A stretch of DNA of 64,000 nt from Pectobacterium carotovorum (GTDB lineage Bacteria; Pseudomonadota; Gammaproteobacteria; Enterobacterales; Enterobacteriaceae), in contig NZ_FQWI01000001.1 of assembly GCF_900129615.1 (NCBI RefSeq), forward strand, positions 682,001 through 746,000. The letters run 5' to 3'. Under the pieces are notes generated by a model. It searched no databases and was not told where the DNA came from. It saw nothing but the letters and a program-made list of their open reading frames with translations. This document shows positions 10,634-19,620 of this stretch, piece after piece. The position numbers and the translations under genes are program-made. The stretch's first letter is position 1. Each line of letters begins with the position of its first letter.

Positions 10634-10666
10634 CACTCCCCACCTCTGGTGGGGAGCTGTTAGTCT
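10634..10666 (+). terminator. Hairpin after cdiI
   Basis: A perfect 9-bp stem CTCCCCACC/GGTGGGGAG (10636-10644 with 10648-10656) with a TCT loop lies 46 bases after the immunity gene. The following stretch is only moderately T-rich (CTGTTAGTCTT), so termination may be partial. Confidence 0.65.
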
Positions 10667-10733
10667 TAAAAAACTAAGCGCAGCGTTACTGTAAAATACT
10701 CATTACTTTTCAAACCCATTAGGAATGAAACAA

Positions 10734-11288
10734 GTGAAAAAGTTACTGCGAAATAATCTGGCAATGATAACACTCCTCTCTTCAGGCTGTTCGATTATGC
10801 CAAACAACTCTTTTTTCATTCCGCCCCATGAAACCAATAACTCCCCGTGGGTACGTATCGTAGATAACACAGAACAGACGAGTATTTACCAGACGTTAAA
10901 CGGCAAACGCACTGGCGGTCTTATTCGTTCCAGTGAATGGGTATTACAAAACACCCAGGATCGCGGAATGCCGAAAGTATCTGGAGAGAAATACGATATT
11001 GACTACTACGAAACACCATTAGTGCCCGATGTTGAAACAGCAATTATCAACGTTTATGTTGAAAGCAAATACACCTGCCTTATTACCACCCGCTTTATTC
11101 CGGAAAAAGGCAAAAAATATGAATTCCAGCTGGAGACCGATACGCTGCATTATCAATGTCGTGCGATTGCCAGCGAAATCGTGCAGGACAGCAATGGCCA
11201 GTGGCAGCGCATACCACTGCAAAACGTGCGCTACAGCGCGAAAGAAGGAAATGGCTGGCATCCAATGCACAGTGGGATCGGATCATAG
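10734..11288 (+). CDS. Putative lipoprotein of unknown function
   Basis: A 184-residue protein with a short basic N-terminus, a hydrophobic stretch and a lipobox LSSGC, so it is probably a membrane-anchored lipoprotein. No domain is recognised. The mature part is polar and beta-rich, with GKRTGGLIRSSEWVLQ around residue 60 and two further cysteines (YTCLIT, HYQCRA) that could pair. The GTG at 10734 was preferred over the ATG at 10725 because the only ribosome site, AGGA (10721-10724), touches that ATG but is nine bases from the GTG. The gene follows the CDI immunity gene after a hairpin, so it may be an accessory of the locus or an independent cargo gene. A GGL/SSEW segment resembles one in the immunity candidate (see findings). 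Function unknown. Confidence 0.75.
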   Translation: MKKLLRNNLAMITLLSSGCSIMPNNSFFIPPHETNNSPWVRIVDNTEQTSIYQTLNGKRTGGLIRSSEWVLQNTQDRGMPKVSGEKYDIDYYETPLVPDVETAIINVYVESKYTCLITTRFIPEKGKKYEFQLETDTLHYQCRAIASEIVQDSNGQWQRIPLQNVRYSAKEGNGWHPMHSGIGS

Positions 11289-11310
11289 AGATTGCAGCGA
11301 AAAAACAGCG

Positions 11311-11355
11311 CGACATTATCCACTCTCGACTCAAGTCGTACGGTGGATAATGTCA
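11311..11355 (-). terminator. Large inverted repeat ending the psp operon
   Basis: A 12-bp perfect inverted repeat (GACATTATCCAC at 11312-11323, GTGGATAATGTC at 11343-11354) encloses a second small hairpin CGAC-TCAA-GTCG. Read on the minus strand it is followed after a few bases by TTTTTT (around 11300), so it probably terminates pspABC transcription between the convergent lipoprotein and pspC genes. Confidence 0.65.
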
Positions 11356-11380
11356 GCGAAAGCGTATAACCGATGACAAA

Positions 11381-11746
11381 TTACAGGTGACGAAAGCGGT
11401 TTTGGACGCCAAACGTATCCGAGGTGACATAGCGTTCAATGTTGCGCAGGCGCTGTTCGCTGGCCTGCAACGTCGCATCAGCTTCATTTAGCAATTGGCT
11501 AGGGGTACGAGCCGTCTTTTCATCCTCAAATTCCATTCCCGCTGGAGCCGGATCGAGCATAAAAGTCAGGATGATGTAAGCCACCACGGTGAAAAAGAAC
11601 AGGCCGAAAAATATCGACAGCACCGTAATCAGCCGTACGAGCTTCACTGGCACGTCAAAATAGCGTGCTAAACCAGCGCAAACCCCCTTCAGCATACCTT
11701 CTTCCGGCAAACGGTATAATTTTTTACCTGACCACGTATTTTTCAT
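11381..11746 (-). CDS. pspC: Phage shock protein C
   Basis: A 121-residue inner membrane protein with a PspC domain (KLYRLPEEGMLKGVCAGLARYF at the N-terminus, written here in part) and one strong membrane segment (LITVLSIFFGLFFFTVVAY). It acts with PspB as the membrane sensor that releases PspF from PspA when the proton-motive force or envelope is stressed. The ATG overlaps the pspB stop codon (TAATG), so the two are coupled. The C-terminal tail (about residues 70-121) is a predicted helix facing the cytoplasm, as in E. coli. It is the last gene of the operon: no pspD or pspE reading frame follows before the inverted repeat at 11.3 kb. Confidence 0.96.
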   Translation of the reverse strand: MKNTWSGKKLYRLPEEGMLKGVCAGLARYFDVPVKLVRLITVLSIFFGLFFFTVVAYIILTFMLDPAPAGMEFEDEKTARTPSQLLNEADATLQASEQRLRNIERYVTSDTFGVQNRFRHL

Positions 11747-11970
11747 TACGATTTTCTCCAGTCCGGGTGTTCTGCATCCAGAATGTCTTCCAGCGCTCTG
11801 ATACGCTCGCGCATACGGGTAGACTCTTCCGTTAAACGCGTCAGACGTTGTATATCGTTTTGTCCCAGTTGAGCACTGTTTTTACGCTGACTGTAATGTA
11901 GCCAAAGCCATATCGGTGCCACAAACAACATGAAAATGGTCAGCGGAATGGCAAGAAACAACGCACTCAT
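11746..11970 (-). CDS. pspB: Phage shock protein B
   Basis: A 74-residue membrane protein with an N-terminal transmembrane helix (ALFLAIPLTIFMLFVAPIWLW) followed by a charged coiled-coil tail (IQRLTRLTEESTRMRERIRALE), the standard PspB layout and length. It works with PspC to sense secretin mislocalisation and envelope stress and to switch on PspF-dependent transcription. It lies between pspA and pspC in one minus-strand operon and overlaps the pspC start by one base. Confidence 0.96.
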   Translation of the reverse strand: MSALFLAIPLTIFMLFVAPIWLWLHYSQRKNSAQLGQNDIQRLTRLTEESTRMRERIRALEDILDAEHPDWRKS

Positions 11971-12060
11971 TGTGTCTCCTTAGTTATTATTTACACGCCC
12001 TATGGCGGCTGCCGTTTTCTCACGACAGCCATCCGATGGCGTTTACGCGCTTATGACTCT

Positions 12061-12726
12061 TTACTCTGCTGGCTTAACTTTAGCCTTAAGTGCCGCCAGC
12101 TGCGCGCTGATTTCATCGTCCGCTTTCAGCTCGGCAAACTGCTGATCCAGCGATTTTTGTTTCCCCAGCCCGTGGCTTTCCGCTTCCGCCTCCATCGTGT
12201 CGATACGACGTTCGAACTGATCGAAACGCGCCATGGCTTCATCCAGCTTACCGCTATCCAACTGGCGGCGTACATCACGTGACGATGCCGCAGCCTGATG
12301 ACGCAGCGTCAGCGCCTGCTGGCGAGCACGGGTTTCGCTTAATTTGTTTTCCAGCTCGCCGATTTCACGCTTCATGCGCTCCAGCGTTTCATCCACGCTT
12401 TCGGCTTCATACTGCAACACCGCGATCAGGTCGGTCAGCTTCTGCTTTTCAATCAGCGCCGCACGGGCCAGATCGTCTTTATCTTTACGCAGCGCCAGCT
12501 CGGCTTTTTCCTGCCACTGCTCCTGCTGACCGTGCGCTTGTTCAATACGACGGGCAATCTGTTTCTTTTCTGCCAGCGCCCGCGCCGAGGTTGAACGCAC
12601 TTCAACCAGCGTATCTTCCATTTCCTGAATCATCAGCCGCACCAATTTCTGCGGATCTTCAGCCTTATCCAGCAATGAATTGATGTTGGCGTTCACGATG
12701 TCGGCAAAACGAGAAAAAATACCCAT
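12061..12726 (-). CDS. pspA: Phage shock protein A
   Basis: A 221-residue coiled-coil protein of the PspA/IM30 (ESCRT-III-like) family. It begins [20 protein letters not shown], the amphipathic membrane-binding helix, then runs as long helices with heptad character ([17 protein letters not shown] region) to the end. Unbound, it inhibits PspF. Under stress it oligomerises on the inner membrane and limits proton leakage. It is the first gene of pspABC and is preceded by a sigma-54 promoter (12816-12833) in the gap shared with pspF. Length and sequence match the E. coli protein closely. Confidence 0.97.
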   Translation of the reverse strand: MGIFSRFADIVNANINSLLDKAEDPQKLVRLMIQEMEDTLVEVRSTSARALAEKKQIARRIEQAHGQQEQWQEKAELALRKDKDDLARAALIEKQKLTDLIAVLQYEAESVDETLERMKREIGELENKLSETRARQQALTLRHQAAASSRDVRRQLDSGKLDEAMARFDQFERRIDTMEAEAESHGLGKQKSLDQQFAELKADDEISAQLAALKAKVKPAE

Positions 12727-12815
12727 AATTACATCCTCTTCATGATTTCCAGCGTCTGATTACGCCTGATTTATCACCGGGACCAGCCGAGCCAGTCGCG
12801 ATCTCCCTATAGGTA

Positions 12816-12833
12816 TATCAATAAGCATGCCAA
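12816..12833 (-). promoter_or_regulatory. Sigma-54 promoter of pspABC
   Basis: On the minus strand the sequence TTGGCATGCTTATTGATA has the GG(-24) and N10 spacing of a sigma-54 promoter. The -12 element is GA rather than GC, similar to the non-canonical -12 of the E. coli pspA promoter. It sits about 90 bases before pspA. The AT-rich stretch between it and pspF (12835-12930) would hold the PspF upstream sites and an IHF site, but no exact sites could be defined by eye. Confidence 0.75.
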
Positions 12834-12951
12834 CTTTTAATCCTATTTAACTCACTGAAAATAAAAGAATAGATAATTTTGACTATTTTTCCCTTTCCGT
12901 TAGATTAGTCAAATACGCTAACAGTTAGTAAAAATAACACGGTGGAACATC

Positions 12952-13941
12952 ATGCTTCAGGAAAAAGAGAACCTGCTCGGCGAAGCCAACAGCTTTCTGG
13001 AGGTACTGGAACAGGTGTCGCAACTGGCACAACTGAATAAACCCGTGCTGGTGATTGGCGAACGCGGTACCGGTAAAGAGCTGATCGCCAGCCGTCTGCA
13101 TTACCTTTCCCCGCGTTGGCAAGGGCCGTTCGTTTCTCTCAACTGTGCGGCGCTCAACGAGAATCTGCTCGACTCCGAGCTATTTGGTCATGAAGCTGGT
13201 GCCTTTACCGGAGCGCAGAAACGCCATCTTGGGCGCTTCGAACGCGCCGACGGCGGAACGCTGTTTTTGGATGAGCTGGCTACCGCACCGATGCTGGTGC
13301 AGGAAAAATTATTGCGGGTGATCGAATACGGCATGCTGGAGCGCGTCGGCGGCAGAGATCAGCTACAGGTTGACGTGCGCCTGGTGTGTGCGACTAACGA
13401 CGATCTGCCTGCGCTTGCCGCCAGCGGTAAATTCCGTGCGGACCTGCTCGACCGTTTGGCTTTTGACGTTGTCCAGCTCCCGCCGCTGCGGGAACGCCAG
13501 CAGGACATCATGTTGCTGGCAGATAACTTTGCGATTCAGATGTGCCGCGAATTGCATCTGCCGCTCTTTCCCGGTTTTACGCCAGCCGCGCGCGAGACGT
13601 TGCTGAATTACGACTGGCCGGGCAATATTCGTGAGCTGAAAAACGTGGTTGAACGCTCGGTGTATCGCCACGGCGACAGCGATCGGCCCCTTGATGCCAT
13701 CATTTTGAATCCTTTCCGCCGCACTCCCGCCGTTCAGGAAACACCGCCGCGTGCGGCAACCGGCCAGCCGGATTTACCGCTGGAGATGAAACCGTGGCTG
13801 CTGGAACAGGAGAAAAGCTTGATCGATCGGGCATTGAATCAGGCAAAATTTAACCAGCGTAAGGCTGCCGAACTGCTGGGATTAACCTATCACCAACTGC
13901 GTGGATTGCTGAAGAAACACGATATTGCGGTGAATGAGTGA
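12952..13941 (+). CDS. pspF: PspF, sigma-54-dependent activator of the psp operon
   Basis: A 329-residue bacterial enhancer-binding protein without a receiver domain, the PspF hallmark. The AAA+ domain has Walker A GERGTGKE near residue 37, the sigma-54 contact loop GAFTGA near 84, Walker B GGTLFLDELA, an arginine-finger region, and a C-terminal Fis-type helix-turn-helix (NQRKAAELLGLTYHQLRGLL). It is transcribed divergently from pspA. In E. coli PspA binds and inhibits this ATPase, and PspF represses its own sigma-70 promoter through the shared intergenic sites. GGTGGAAC before the ATG is an adequate ribosome site. Confidence 0.96.
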   Translation: MLQEKENLLGEANSFLEVLEQVSQLAQLNKPVLVIGERGTGKELIASRLHYLSPRWQGPFVSLNCAALNENLLDSELFGHEAGAFTGAQKRHLGRFERADGGTLFLDELATAPMLVQEKLLRVIEYGMLERVGGRDQLQVDVRLVCATNDDLPALAASGKFRADLLDRLAFDVVQLPPLRERQQDIMLLADNFAIQMCRELHLPLFPGFTPAARETLLNYDWPGNIRELKNVVERSVYRHGDSDRPLDAIILNPFRRTPAVQETPPRAATGQPDLPLEMKPWLLEQEKSLIDRALNQAKFNQRKAAELLGLTYHQLRGLLKKHDIAVNE

Positions 13942-13957
13942 CGGTCTGGAAAGAAAA

Positions 13958-13979
13958 TGCGGGCGAATTAACGCCCGCA
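13958..13979 (-). terminator. Terminator of celV
   Basis: An 8-bp perfect stem TGCGGGCG/CGCCCGCA with loop AATTAA. On the minus strand it is followed by TTTTCTTT, and it lies 37 bases after the celV stop. The A-rich flank on the other side could let it also slow transcription leaving pspF. Confidence 0.75.
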
Positions 13980-14015
13980 CGATAATCAATAGCTTAATAA
14001 GTTAACAACTCACGA

Positions 14016-15536
14016 TTACGGTTCCACACCCCATACCAACGTGCCTTTATCGTGCACGGTGATCTTATCCCAGTTAGCGTAGCTCGTGACGTTAGCGCCG
14101 TATGAATAGTCATTCGTTTCATTCACGTTGCTCCAGTCACCCGCGTGGATACGCACCTGCACTTCACCGGTTTCCGCGCCCGGCTGAAGGGAGCCGGCTC
14201 CGCTGCTGAAGGTCACCAGAACATAGCGATTAGCCTTATCAGTGCTGGCGGCTGGCGTCCCCGTGCTGGTCACGATGTTGTTAGGGCCGACGTTTGCCCA
14301 GTCAACAAAGAGGTTCGCGCCAGGTTTGCCATCATCATGGAAGTAGTAACGTACTTGCAGATCGCTCAGTTTGATCGGTGTACTTCCGGTATTTTTGATG
14401 TTGACGGCCATACGAATCGCATCATCGGACGGGTTGTTATCCACATTGCGATATTGCAGCACGACGTCACCCGTTGTTCCGTTACCCGGGTTGGTCGGTT
14501 CCGTTGGTGTGGTCGGGGTAGTCGGCGTATCGCCATTACTCAGATCCGCACCTGCACGAATCTGCTCTCTGACAAATTTCCCTGACGTAGACAGATTTTG
14601 CTCCGTCCAGCCGCCTGATTTGCTCGCCCCCGGTGCCAGCGCGGCGGACGCCTCTGACTTATCGGTAAGCGACCAGTTCACCCAGCTTACGCCACGGTTA
14701 TTCAGGAAATCGATCCAGGTCTGCGATTCTGGCAGGAACGGTCCGCCGTTGCCGGACGCATCGCTGGTGCCCCACTCGCTGACGAAAATCGCCGCGCCGC
14801 GACTTTGTGCATAATCAATGCGGTCGCGCAGGAACTGCCCGTGCGTACCCGCATAGAAATGCAGCGCGTACATCGTATTCGGATCGGGCAGCTGATTATC
14901 CGCTGCATCGTGGATATCCTGACTCCAGGTACCCGTACCGACGATGATGAGGTTATCGGGATCTTTGCTACGGATGGTGTCAGTCACTTCCAGCGCATAA
15001 GGCCGAATCTGCCCGTTCCAAGTCACGCCGCCGTTTGGCTCATTGGCGATTTCATAAATCACGTTCGGTGAGCTGCCATACAGCCCAGCCATTTCGGCAA
15101 AGAAGGTTTTTGCCTGTGCTTTATAAATATTAGGATCGTTATCCGACAAGATATGCCAGTCGATGATGATGTAAACGCCGAGGCTTTGCGCCGCCGCAAC
15201 GGCCTCTTTTACCTTATTGGCGAGGGAGGGATTGGAAATATAGCCATCCGCCGCCGTGTACATGGCGACGCGGAATACGTTAATCCCCCAGTCATCACGC
15301 AGCCACTTCATCGAGTCTTTGTTGACATAGTCGCCAAACCACTGCAAACCGTGCGAACTGACCCCTCTCAGTTGCACCCTTTTCCCCTGTTCATCCACCA
15401 GCCGCCCGTTTTCGATGGACAGCTGACCATGCGTTTCTACTGGCGTGGCGGATAATGCTGAAAAACTGAGTGACATCCCCAGCACTGTTGTTACCACACC
15501 TAACGTCAATTTCCTGACGATTTGATTCCTTCTCAT
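14016..15536 (-). CDS. celV: Secreted endoglucanase CelV (GH5 plus CBM3)
   Basis: A 506-residue extracellular cellulase (endo-beta-1,4-glucanase), a classic soft-rot virulence enzyme exported by the type II (Out) system. Signal peptide: [15 protein letters not shown]... cleaved after ALSA near residue 29. The GH5 catalytic domain spans about 35-325, with the acid/base Glu166 (EIANEPNG) and nucleophile Glu254 (FVSEWGTS). A Thr/Pro linker ([17 protein letters not shown], about 332-350) leads to a CBM3 cellulose-binding domain (about 355-503). The ATG at 15536 was chosen because AAGGA lies eight bases upstream. Two earlier in-frame ATGs (15557 and 15542) overlap or crowd that site, and the resulting length fits the ~505 residues of described CelV. 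It is transcribed away from a RyhB gene. The sequence resembles CelV of Pectobacterium more than the separately named CelZ of Dickeya. Confidence 0.93.
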   Translation of the reverse strand: MRRNQIVRKLTLGVVTTVLGMSLSFSALSATPVETHGQLSIENGRLVDEQGKRVQLRGVSSHGLQWFGDYVNKDSMKWLRDDWGINVFRVAMYTAADGYISNPSLANKVKEAVAAAQSLGVYIIIDWHILSDNDPNIYKAQAKTFFAEMAGLYGSSPNVIYEIANEPNGGVTWNGQIRPYALEVTDTIRSKDPDNLIIVGTGTWSQDIHDAADNQLPDPNTMYALHFYAGTHGQFLRDRIDYAQSRGAAIFVSEWGTSDASGNGGPFLPESQTWIDFLNNRGVSWVNWSLTDKSEASAALAPGASKSGGWTEQNLSTSGKFVREQIRAGADLSNGDTPTTPTTPTEPTNPGNGTTGDVVLQYRNVDNNPSDDAIRMAVNIKNTGSTPIKLSDLQVRYYFHDDGKPGANLFVDWANVGPNNIVTSTGTPAASTDKANRYVLVTFSSGAGSLQPGAETGEVQVRIHAGDWSNVNETNDYSYGANVTSYANWDKITVHDKGTLVWGVEP

Positions 15537-15705
15537 CCACATATTCCTTATCTCCATTGTGAACCCATGATCTTGGGTATAGGCATGATAAGGGAGATTT
15601 ATGTTCCCGCAAACAATTTAGGACATATCCCAACCATATTGATTTTATTAATTATTTACATGGAAATAGAAAGCAAGGTAAGTATCTGGCGAGGTCATTT
15701 TTCAG

Positions 15706-15809
15706 GCAAAAAAAAGCCAGCACATCGGCTGGCTAAAATAATACTGGAAGCAATGTGAGCAATGTCGTGCTCTCCTTCAGTGCCTGCGAGAAGCCACTGC
15801 CGAAGTGCG
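15706..15809 (-). ncRNA. ryhB: RyhB, Fur-regulated small RNA
   Basis: On the minus strand the segment 15772-15742 contains the highly conserved RyhB pairing core (GCACGACATTGCTCACATTG then CTTCCAGTATTA), followed by a Rho-independent terminator AGCCAGC-CGATGT-GCTGGCT and TTTTTTTT (15734 down to about 15707). RyhB base-pairs with Hfq's help to mRNAs of iron-using proteins (sdh, sodB, acn and others) and lowers them when iron is scarce. The 5' end is estimated at about 15809 from a TATCAT -10 and TTTACA -35 (18-bp spacing), giving roughly 100 nt versus 90 in E. coli. The 5' arm before the core can fold (GCAGTG/CACTG) as in other RyhB RNAs. It lies between celV and sapA. The identification rests on the recognised core and terminator and is strong. 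The exact 5' end is inferred. Confidence 0.9.
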
Positions 15810-15817
15810 AAAGTGAT

Positions 15818-15836
15818 GATAATAGTTATCAGTATC
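15818..15836 (-). promoter_or_regulatory. Fur box overlapping the ryhB promoter
   Basis: The minus-strand 19-mer GATACTGATAACTATTATC matches the Fur consensus GATAATGATAATCATTATC at 16 of 19 positions (counted by hand). It covers the -10 region of the proposed ryhB promoter, so Fe-Fur would repress the RNA in iron-rich cells. Confidence 0.8.
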
Positions 15837-16076
15837 ATCTGTAAAGCACTTTGTTGAGAATTTTTCTCATTACCATACTGACTATGGGGTTCCTGTCATT
15901 GCAATCCACAGCGAAAATGCCGTTCAGGATACGATGATCTCTGCTAATCACCTTTCTACTGACACATCGGATGCCTTAAGCGGTTGGAAAGTCGCCAGAC
16001 GCGCATAACAAGAGTGGGGAGGATGCCAAGAGTGCGATACACTCTGTATATAACCGTCTTGACTGAAAAATCCCGT

Positions 16077-17765
16077 ATGTTCGGAAAAACCTGTTTCGCA
16101 CTGGCACTCACCTGGCTGGCTTTGCCTGCACTGGCCGCACCACCGTCCGTGCCAACGCCGCCTGCTCCGCTGGAAAATATTCGCCAGAGCGGTTTTGTCT
16201 ATTGCGTCAATGATGTCCTGAACACGTTTAACCCGCAGATGGCGCGCAGCGGTGTCACCATTGATACGCTGGCGGCGCAGCTTTACGATCGCCTGCTGGA
16301 TGTCGATCCTTATACCTATCGTCTGATGCCAGAACTGGCTCAGCGTTGGGAAGTCTTGGACAACGGTTCGACATACCGTTTCTACCTGCGCCGCGATGTG
16401 CCGTTTCAGCACACCGCCTGGTTCAGCCCAACCCGCAATATGAACGCCGACGACGTGATATTCAGCTTCCAGCGCATGCTGGACGAAAAGCACCCGTATC
16501 ATGATGTCAACGGCGGCGAATATCCCTACTTCGACAGCCTGCAATTCGCCGATTCGGTGCAAAGCATCCGCAAGCTGGGCGAATACAGCATTGAGATCCG
16601 GCTCAACAGCCCAGATGCCTCTTTCCTCTGGCATCTGGCCACGCACTACGCGCCGATTCTGTCCGCAGAATACGCGCAACGTCTGACGAAAGAAGATAAG
16701 AAAGAGCTGCTGGATCGCGAGCCGGTCGGCACCGGCCCTTATCTGCTCAATGAATACCGCAACGGGCAATATATCCGGCTGACGCGCAACAGTGATTATT
16801 GGCGTGGCCTGCCACGCATGCAGCAGGTAGTTGTCGATCTCGGATCCGGCGGTACGGGCCGCTTATCCAAACTGCTGACCGGTGAATGTGATGTCCTCGC
16901 TTATCCGGCGGCCAGCCAATTGACGATCCTGCGTAACGACCCGCGTCTGCGTCTCTCGCTACGCCCCGGCATGAACGTCGCCTATCTGGCCTTCAACGTG
17001 CGAAAACCGCCGCTGGACGACAGGCGTGTGCGGGAAGCCATCGCGCTGGCGATCAATAACGACAGGCTGATGCAGTCGATCTATTACGGTACAGCGGAAA
17101 CGGCGGCGTCTATTTTGCCCCGTGCGTCGTGGGCGTACGACAATGAATCGCAGATTACGGAATATAACCCGCAAAAAGCGCGACAAATTTTGCAGGAACT
17201 GGGGCTGACTAACCTCAACCTGCGCCTGTGGGTGCCCAGCGCGTCACAGTCCTACAACCCCAGTCCGCTGAAAACGGCAGAGCTGATACAGGCCGATTTG
17301 GCGCAAATTGGCGTCACCGTGACCATCGTCCCGGTGGAAGGTCGTTTTCAGGAAGCGCGGCTGATGGAACTCAGCCACGATTTAACGCTGGCAGGATGGG
17401 CAACGGACAGTAACGACCCGGACAGCTTTTTCCGACCGCTGTTAAGCTGCGCGGCTATTCGCTCCCAGAGCAACTACGCGCACTGGTGCGATCCTACGTT
17501 TGATGAAGTGTTGCAAAACGCGCTCTCGTCACAGCAGCTTTCTAAGCGGATTGACTATTATCAGCAGGCACAGCGTATTCTGGCAGAACAGTTACCCGTT
17601 CTGCCGCTGGCGTCGTCATTACGGCTGCTGGCCTACCGCTATGACATGAAAGGGCTGGTCTTGAGTCCATTCGGCAATGCCTCGTTCGCGGGCGTCTTCC
17701 GCGAGGACCAACAGGCGCAGCAGAAGCCTTCTGCACCGGAAACCGTGGAGGAAGCACAGCCGTGA
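16077..17765 (+). CDS. sapA: SapA, periplasmic peptide-binding protein
   Basis: A family 5 solute-binding protein of the Sap ABC importer, linked to resistance to antimicrobial peptides and, in plant pathogens, to virulence. The chosen start gives a signal peptide [20 protein letters not shown] followed by mature APPSVP. The mature domain ([48 protein letters not shown]) runs nearly in register with E. coli SapA. The start is uncertain. GTG at 16032 has a better ribosome site (GGGAGG, nine bases away) but would add 15 residues before the signal peptide. A frame open from 15984 is unlikely because it runs toward the divergent ryhB promoter. First gene of sapABCDF; its stop overlaps the sapB start. 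Confidence 0.95.
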   Translation: MFGKTCFALALTWLALPALAAPPSVPTPPAPLENIRQSGFVYCVNDVLNTFNPQMARSGVTIDTLAAQLYDRLLDVDPYTYRLMPELAQRWEVLDNGSTYRFYLRRDVPFQHTAWFSPTRNMNADDVIFSFQRMLDEKHPYHDVNGGEYPYFDSLQFADSVQSIRKLGEYSIEIRLNSPDASFLWHLATHYAPILSAEYAQRLTKEDKKELLDREPVGTGPYLLNEYRNGQYIRLTRNSDYWRGLPRMQQVVVDLGSGGTGRLSKLLTGECDVLAYPAASQLTILRNDPRLRLSLRPGMNVAYLAFNVRKPPLDDRRVREAIALAINNDRLMQSIYYGTAETAASILPRASWAYDNESQITEYNPQKARQILQELGLTNLNLRLWVPSASQSYNPSPLKTAELIQADLAQIGVTVTIVPVEGRFQEARLMELSHDLTLAGWATDSNDPDSFFRPLLSCAAIRSQSNYAHWCDPTFDEVLQNALSSQQLSKRIDYYQQAQRILAEQLPVLPLASSLRLLAYRYDMKGLVLSPFGNASFAGVFREDQQAQQKPSAPETVEEAQP

Positions 17766-18727
17766 TTATCTTTACCTTGCGACGTCTGGTGTTACTGATA
17801 GTGACCTTGTCACTGCTGACGCTGGTTGGCTTTAGCCTCAGTTACTACACGCCCAACGCTCCGCTCAACGGCGCGGCGCTGTTTGATGCCTATCACTTTT
17901 ATCTCACCAGCCTGCTTCAGGGAGATTTCGGTCGCTCCAGTATTAACGGACAGGCTATCAGCGAATTGCTGAAAGAAGTGTTCCCGGCCACGATTGAACT
18001 TTGTCTGCTGGCGTTTGCGCTCTCGCTGCTGGTCGGCATTCCACTGGGGATTACCGCTGGCGTAATGCAGAATCGCGGCGCGGACATTGTGATCAGCACG
18101 CTGGCGCTCATCGGTTTTTCCCTGCCGGTGTTCTGGCTGGCACTACTGCTGACGCTCTTCTTCTCGCTGCACCTCGGTTGGCTGCCCGTTTCAGGCCGCT
18201 TCGACCTGCTCTATCAGGTGAAAACCGTCACTGGGTTTGCGCTGATTGACGCCTGGCTGTCAGATTCGCCACATCGCGGCGAAATGATCGCCAGTGCCAT
18301 CCGCCACCTGATTCTGCCGATTACCGTGCTGGCCGTCGGGCCGACCACCGAAGTGATTCGCCTGATGCGCGTCAGTACCACGGAAATTATCAGCAAAAAT
18401 TACATTAAGGCAGCGGCAACGCGTGGGCTATCACGCTTTACGATCATTCGTCGTCACCTGATTCACAACGCGCTACCGCCGATTATTCCCAAACTGGGAT
18501 TACAATTTTCCACCATGCTGACGCTGACAATGATTACCGAAGTGGTCTTTAACTGGCCGGGCGTCGGTCGCTGGCTGGTGAACGCTATTCGCCAGCAGGA
18601 TTACGCGGCCATTTCTGCGGGCGTGATGGTGGTTGGCGCGATGGTCATCACGGTCAACATCCTGTCCGATATTTGGGGCGCTATGGCAAATCCGTTGAAA
18701 CACAAGGAATGGTATGCCCTTCGATAA
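17762..18727 (+). CDS. sapB: SapB, Sap transporter permease
   Basis: A 321-residue inner membrane permease of the DppB/OppB type with about six membrane segments ([19 protein letters not shown] at the start; [20 protein letters not shown] in the middle) and the conserved EAA cytoplasmic loop ([20 protein letters not shown]) that contacts the ATPases. It starts with GTG overlapping the last codons of sapA (GTGA). It forms the transmembrane channel with SapC, in the second position of the five-gene operon. Confidence 0.96.
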   Translation: MIIFTLRRLVLLIVTLSLLTLVGFSLSYYTPNAPLNGAALFDAYHFYLTSLLQGDFGRSSINGQAISELLKEVFPATIELCLLAFALSLLVGIPLGITAGVMQNRGADIVISTLALIGFSLPVFWLALLLTLFFSLHLGWLPVSGRFDLLYQVKTVTGFALIDAWLSDSPHRGEMIASAIRHLILPITVLAVGPTTEVIRLMRVSTTEIISKNYIKAAATRGLSRFTIIRRHLIHNALPPIIPKLGLQFSTMLTLTMITEVVFNWPGVGRWLVNAIRQQDYAAISAGVMVVGAMVITVNILSDIWGAMANPLKHKEWYALR

Positions 18728-19604
18728 CGTTTATAGCGAAAAGCGGCTGCCTAGCCGACTAGGCGATACCTGGCGGGCATTCCATCAGGATATGCTGGCG
18801 ATGATCGGACTATACGGCTTTCTGATCCTGATCGGCCTGTGCCTGTTTGGAAAGTTTCTCGCGCCTTATGAAGTTGACCAGCAATTTTTGGGCTATCAAT
18901 TGCTGCCCCCCTCTTGGTCACACTACGGTGAAGTCTCGTTCTTTCTCGGCACCGACGATTTAGGTCGCGACCAGCTAAGCCGCCTGCTAAGCGGTGCGGC
19001 ACCGACCGTTGGCGCGTCGCTCATCGTCACCTACGCAGCAGCACTGTGCGGCATCGTGCTGGGCGTTTTCGCGGGCGTCACACGTGGGCTTCGCTCTGCG
19101 ATGCTCAATCATATTCTGGATACGCTGCTGTCCATTCCGTCGCTGCTGCTGGCGATTGTGGTCATCGCTTTTATTGGCCCTAAGCTCGAACACGCCATGC
19201 TCGCCGTCTGGCTAGCGCTGTTGCCGCGTATGGTGCGCACCATCTACAACGCCGTACACGATGAAATGGATAAAGAGTACGTGATCGCGGCTCGCCTCGA
19301 CGGCGCTTCCACGTTTTATTTGGTCTGGTACGTGGTGCTGCCCAACATCGCCGCGCTGCTGGTTTCCGAATTTACCCGCGCGTTGTCGATCGCCATTCTG
19401 GATATCGCGGCGCTGGGCTTTCTCGATTTGGGCGCACAACTGCCGACCACCGAATGGGGTGCCCTGCTTGGCAACTCGCTGGAGCTGGTTTATGCGGCAC
19501 CGTGGACCGTGATGCTGCCCGGCGCGGCTATTGCACTGAGCGTGTTAATCGTCAACCTGCTGGGCGACGGCATCCGCCGCGCGCTCGTCGCGGAAACGGA
19601 ATAA
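18714..19604 (+). CDS. sapC: SapC, Sap transporter permease
   Basis: A 296-residue permease of the DppC/OppC type. One membrane segment follows a cytoplasmic N-terminus ([20 protein letters not shown]). Next come the family motif [17 protein letters not shown], more membrane helices and an EAA loop ([16 protein letters not shown]). It overlaps the sapB end by 14 bases, which implies coupled translation. It pairs with SapB as the second half of the channel. Confidence 0.96.
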   Translation: MPFDNVYSEKRLPSRLGDTWRAFHQDMLAMIGLYGFLILIGLCLFGKFLAPYEVDQQFLGYQLLPPSWSHYGEVSFFLGTDDLGRDQLSRLLSGAAPTVGASLIVTYAAALCGIVLGVFAGVTRGLRSAMLNHILDTLLSIPSLLLAIVVIAFIGPKLEHAMLAVWLALLPRMVRTIYNAVHDEMDKEYVIAARLDGASTFYLVWYVVLPNIAALLVSEFTRALSIAILDIAALGFLDLGAQLPTTEWGALLGNSLELVYAAPWTVMLPGAAIALSVLIVNLLGDGIRRALVAETE

Positions 19605-19620
19605 GAGGCGACGACTCCCT

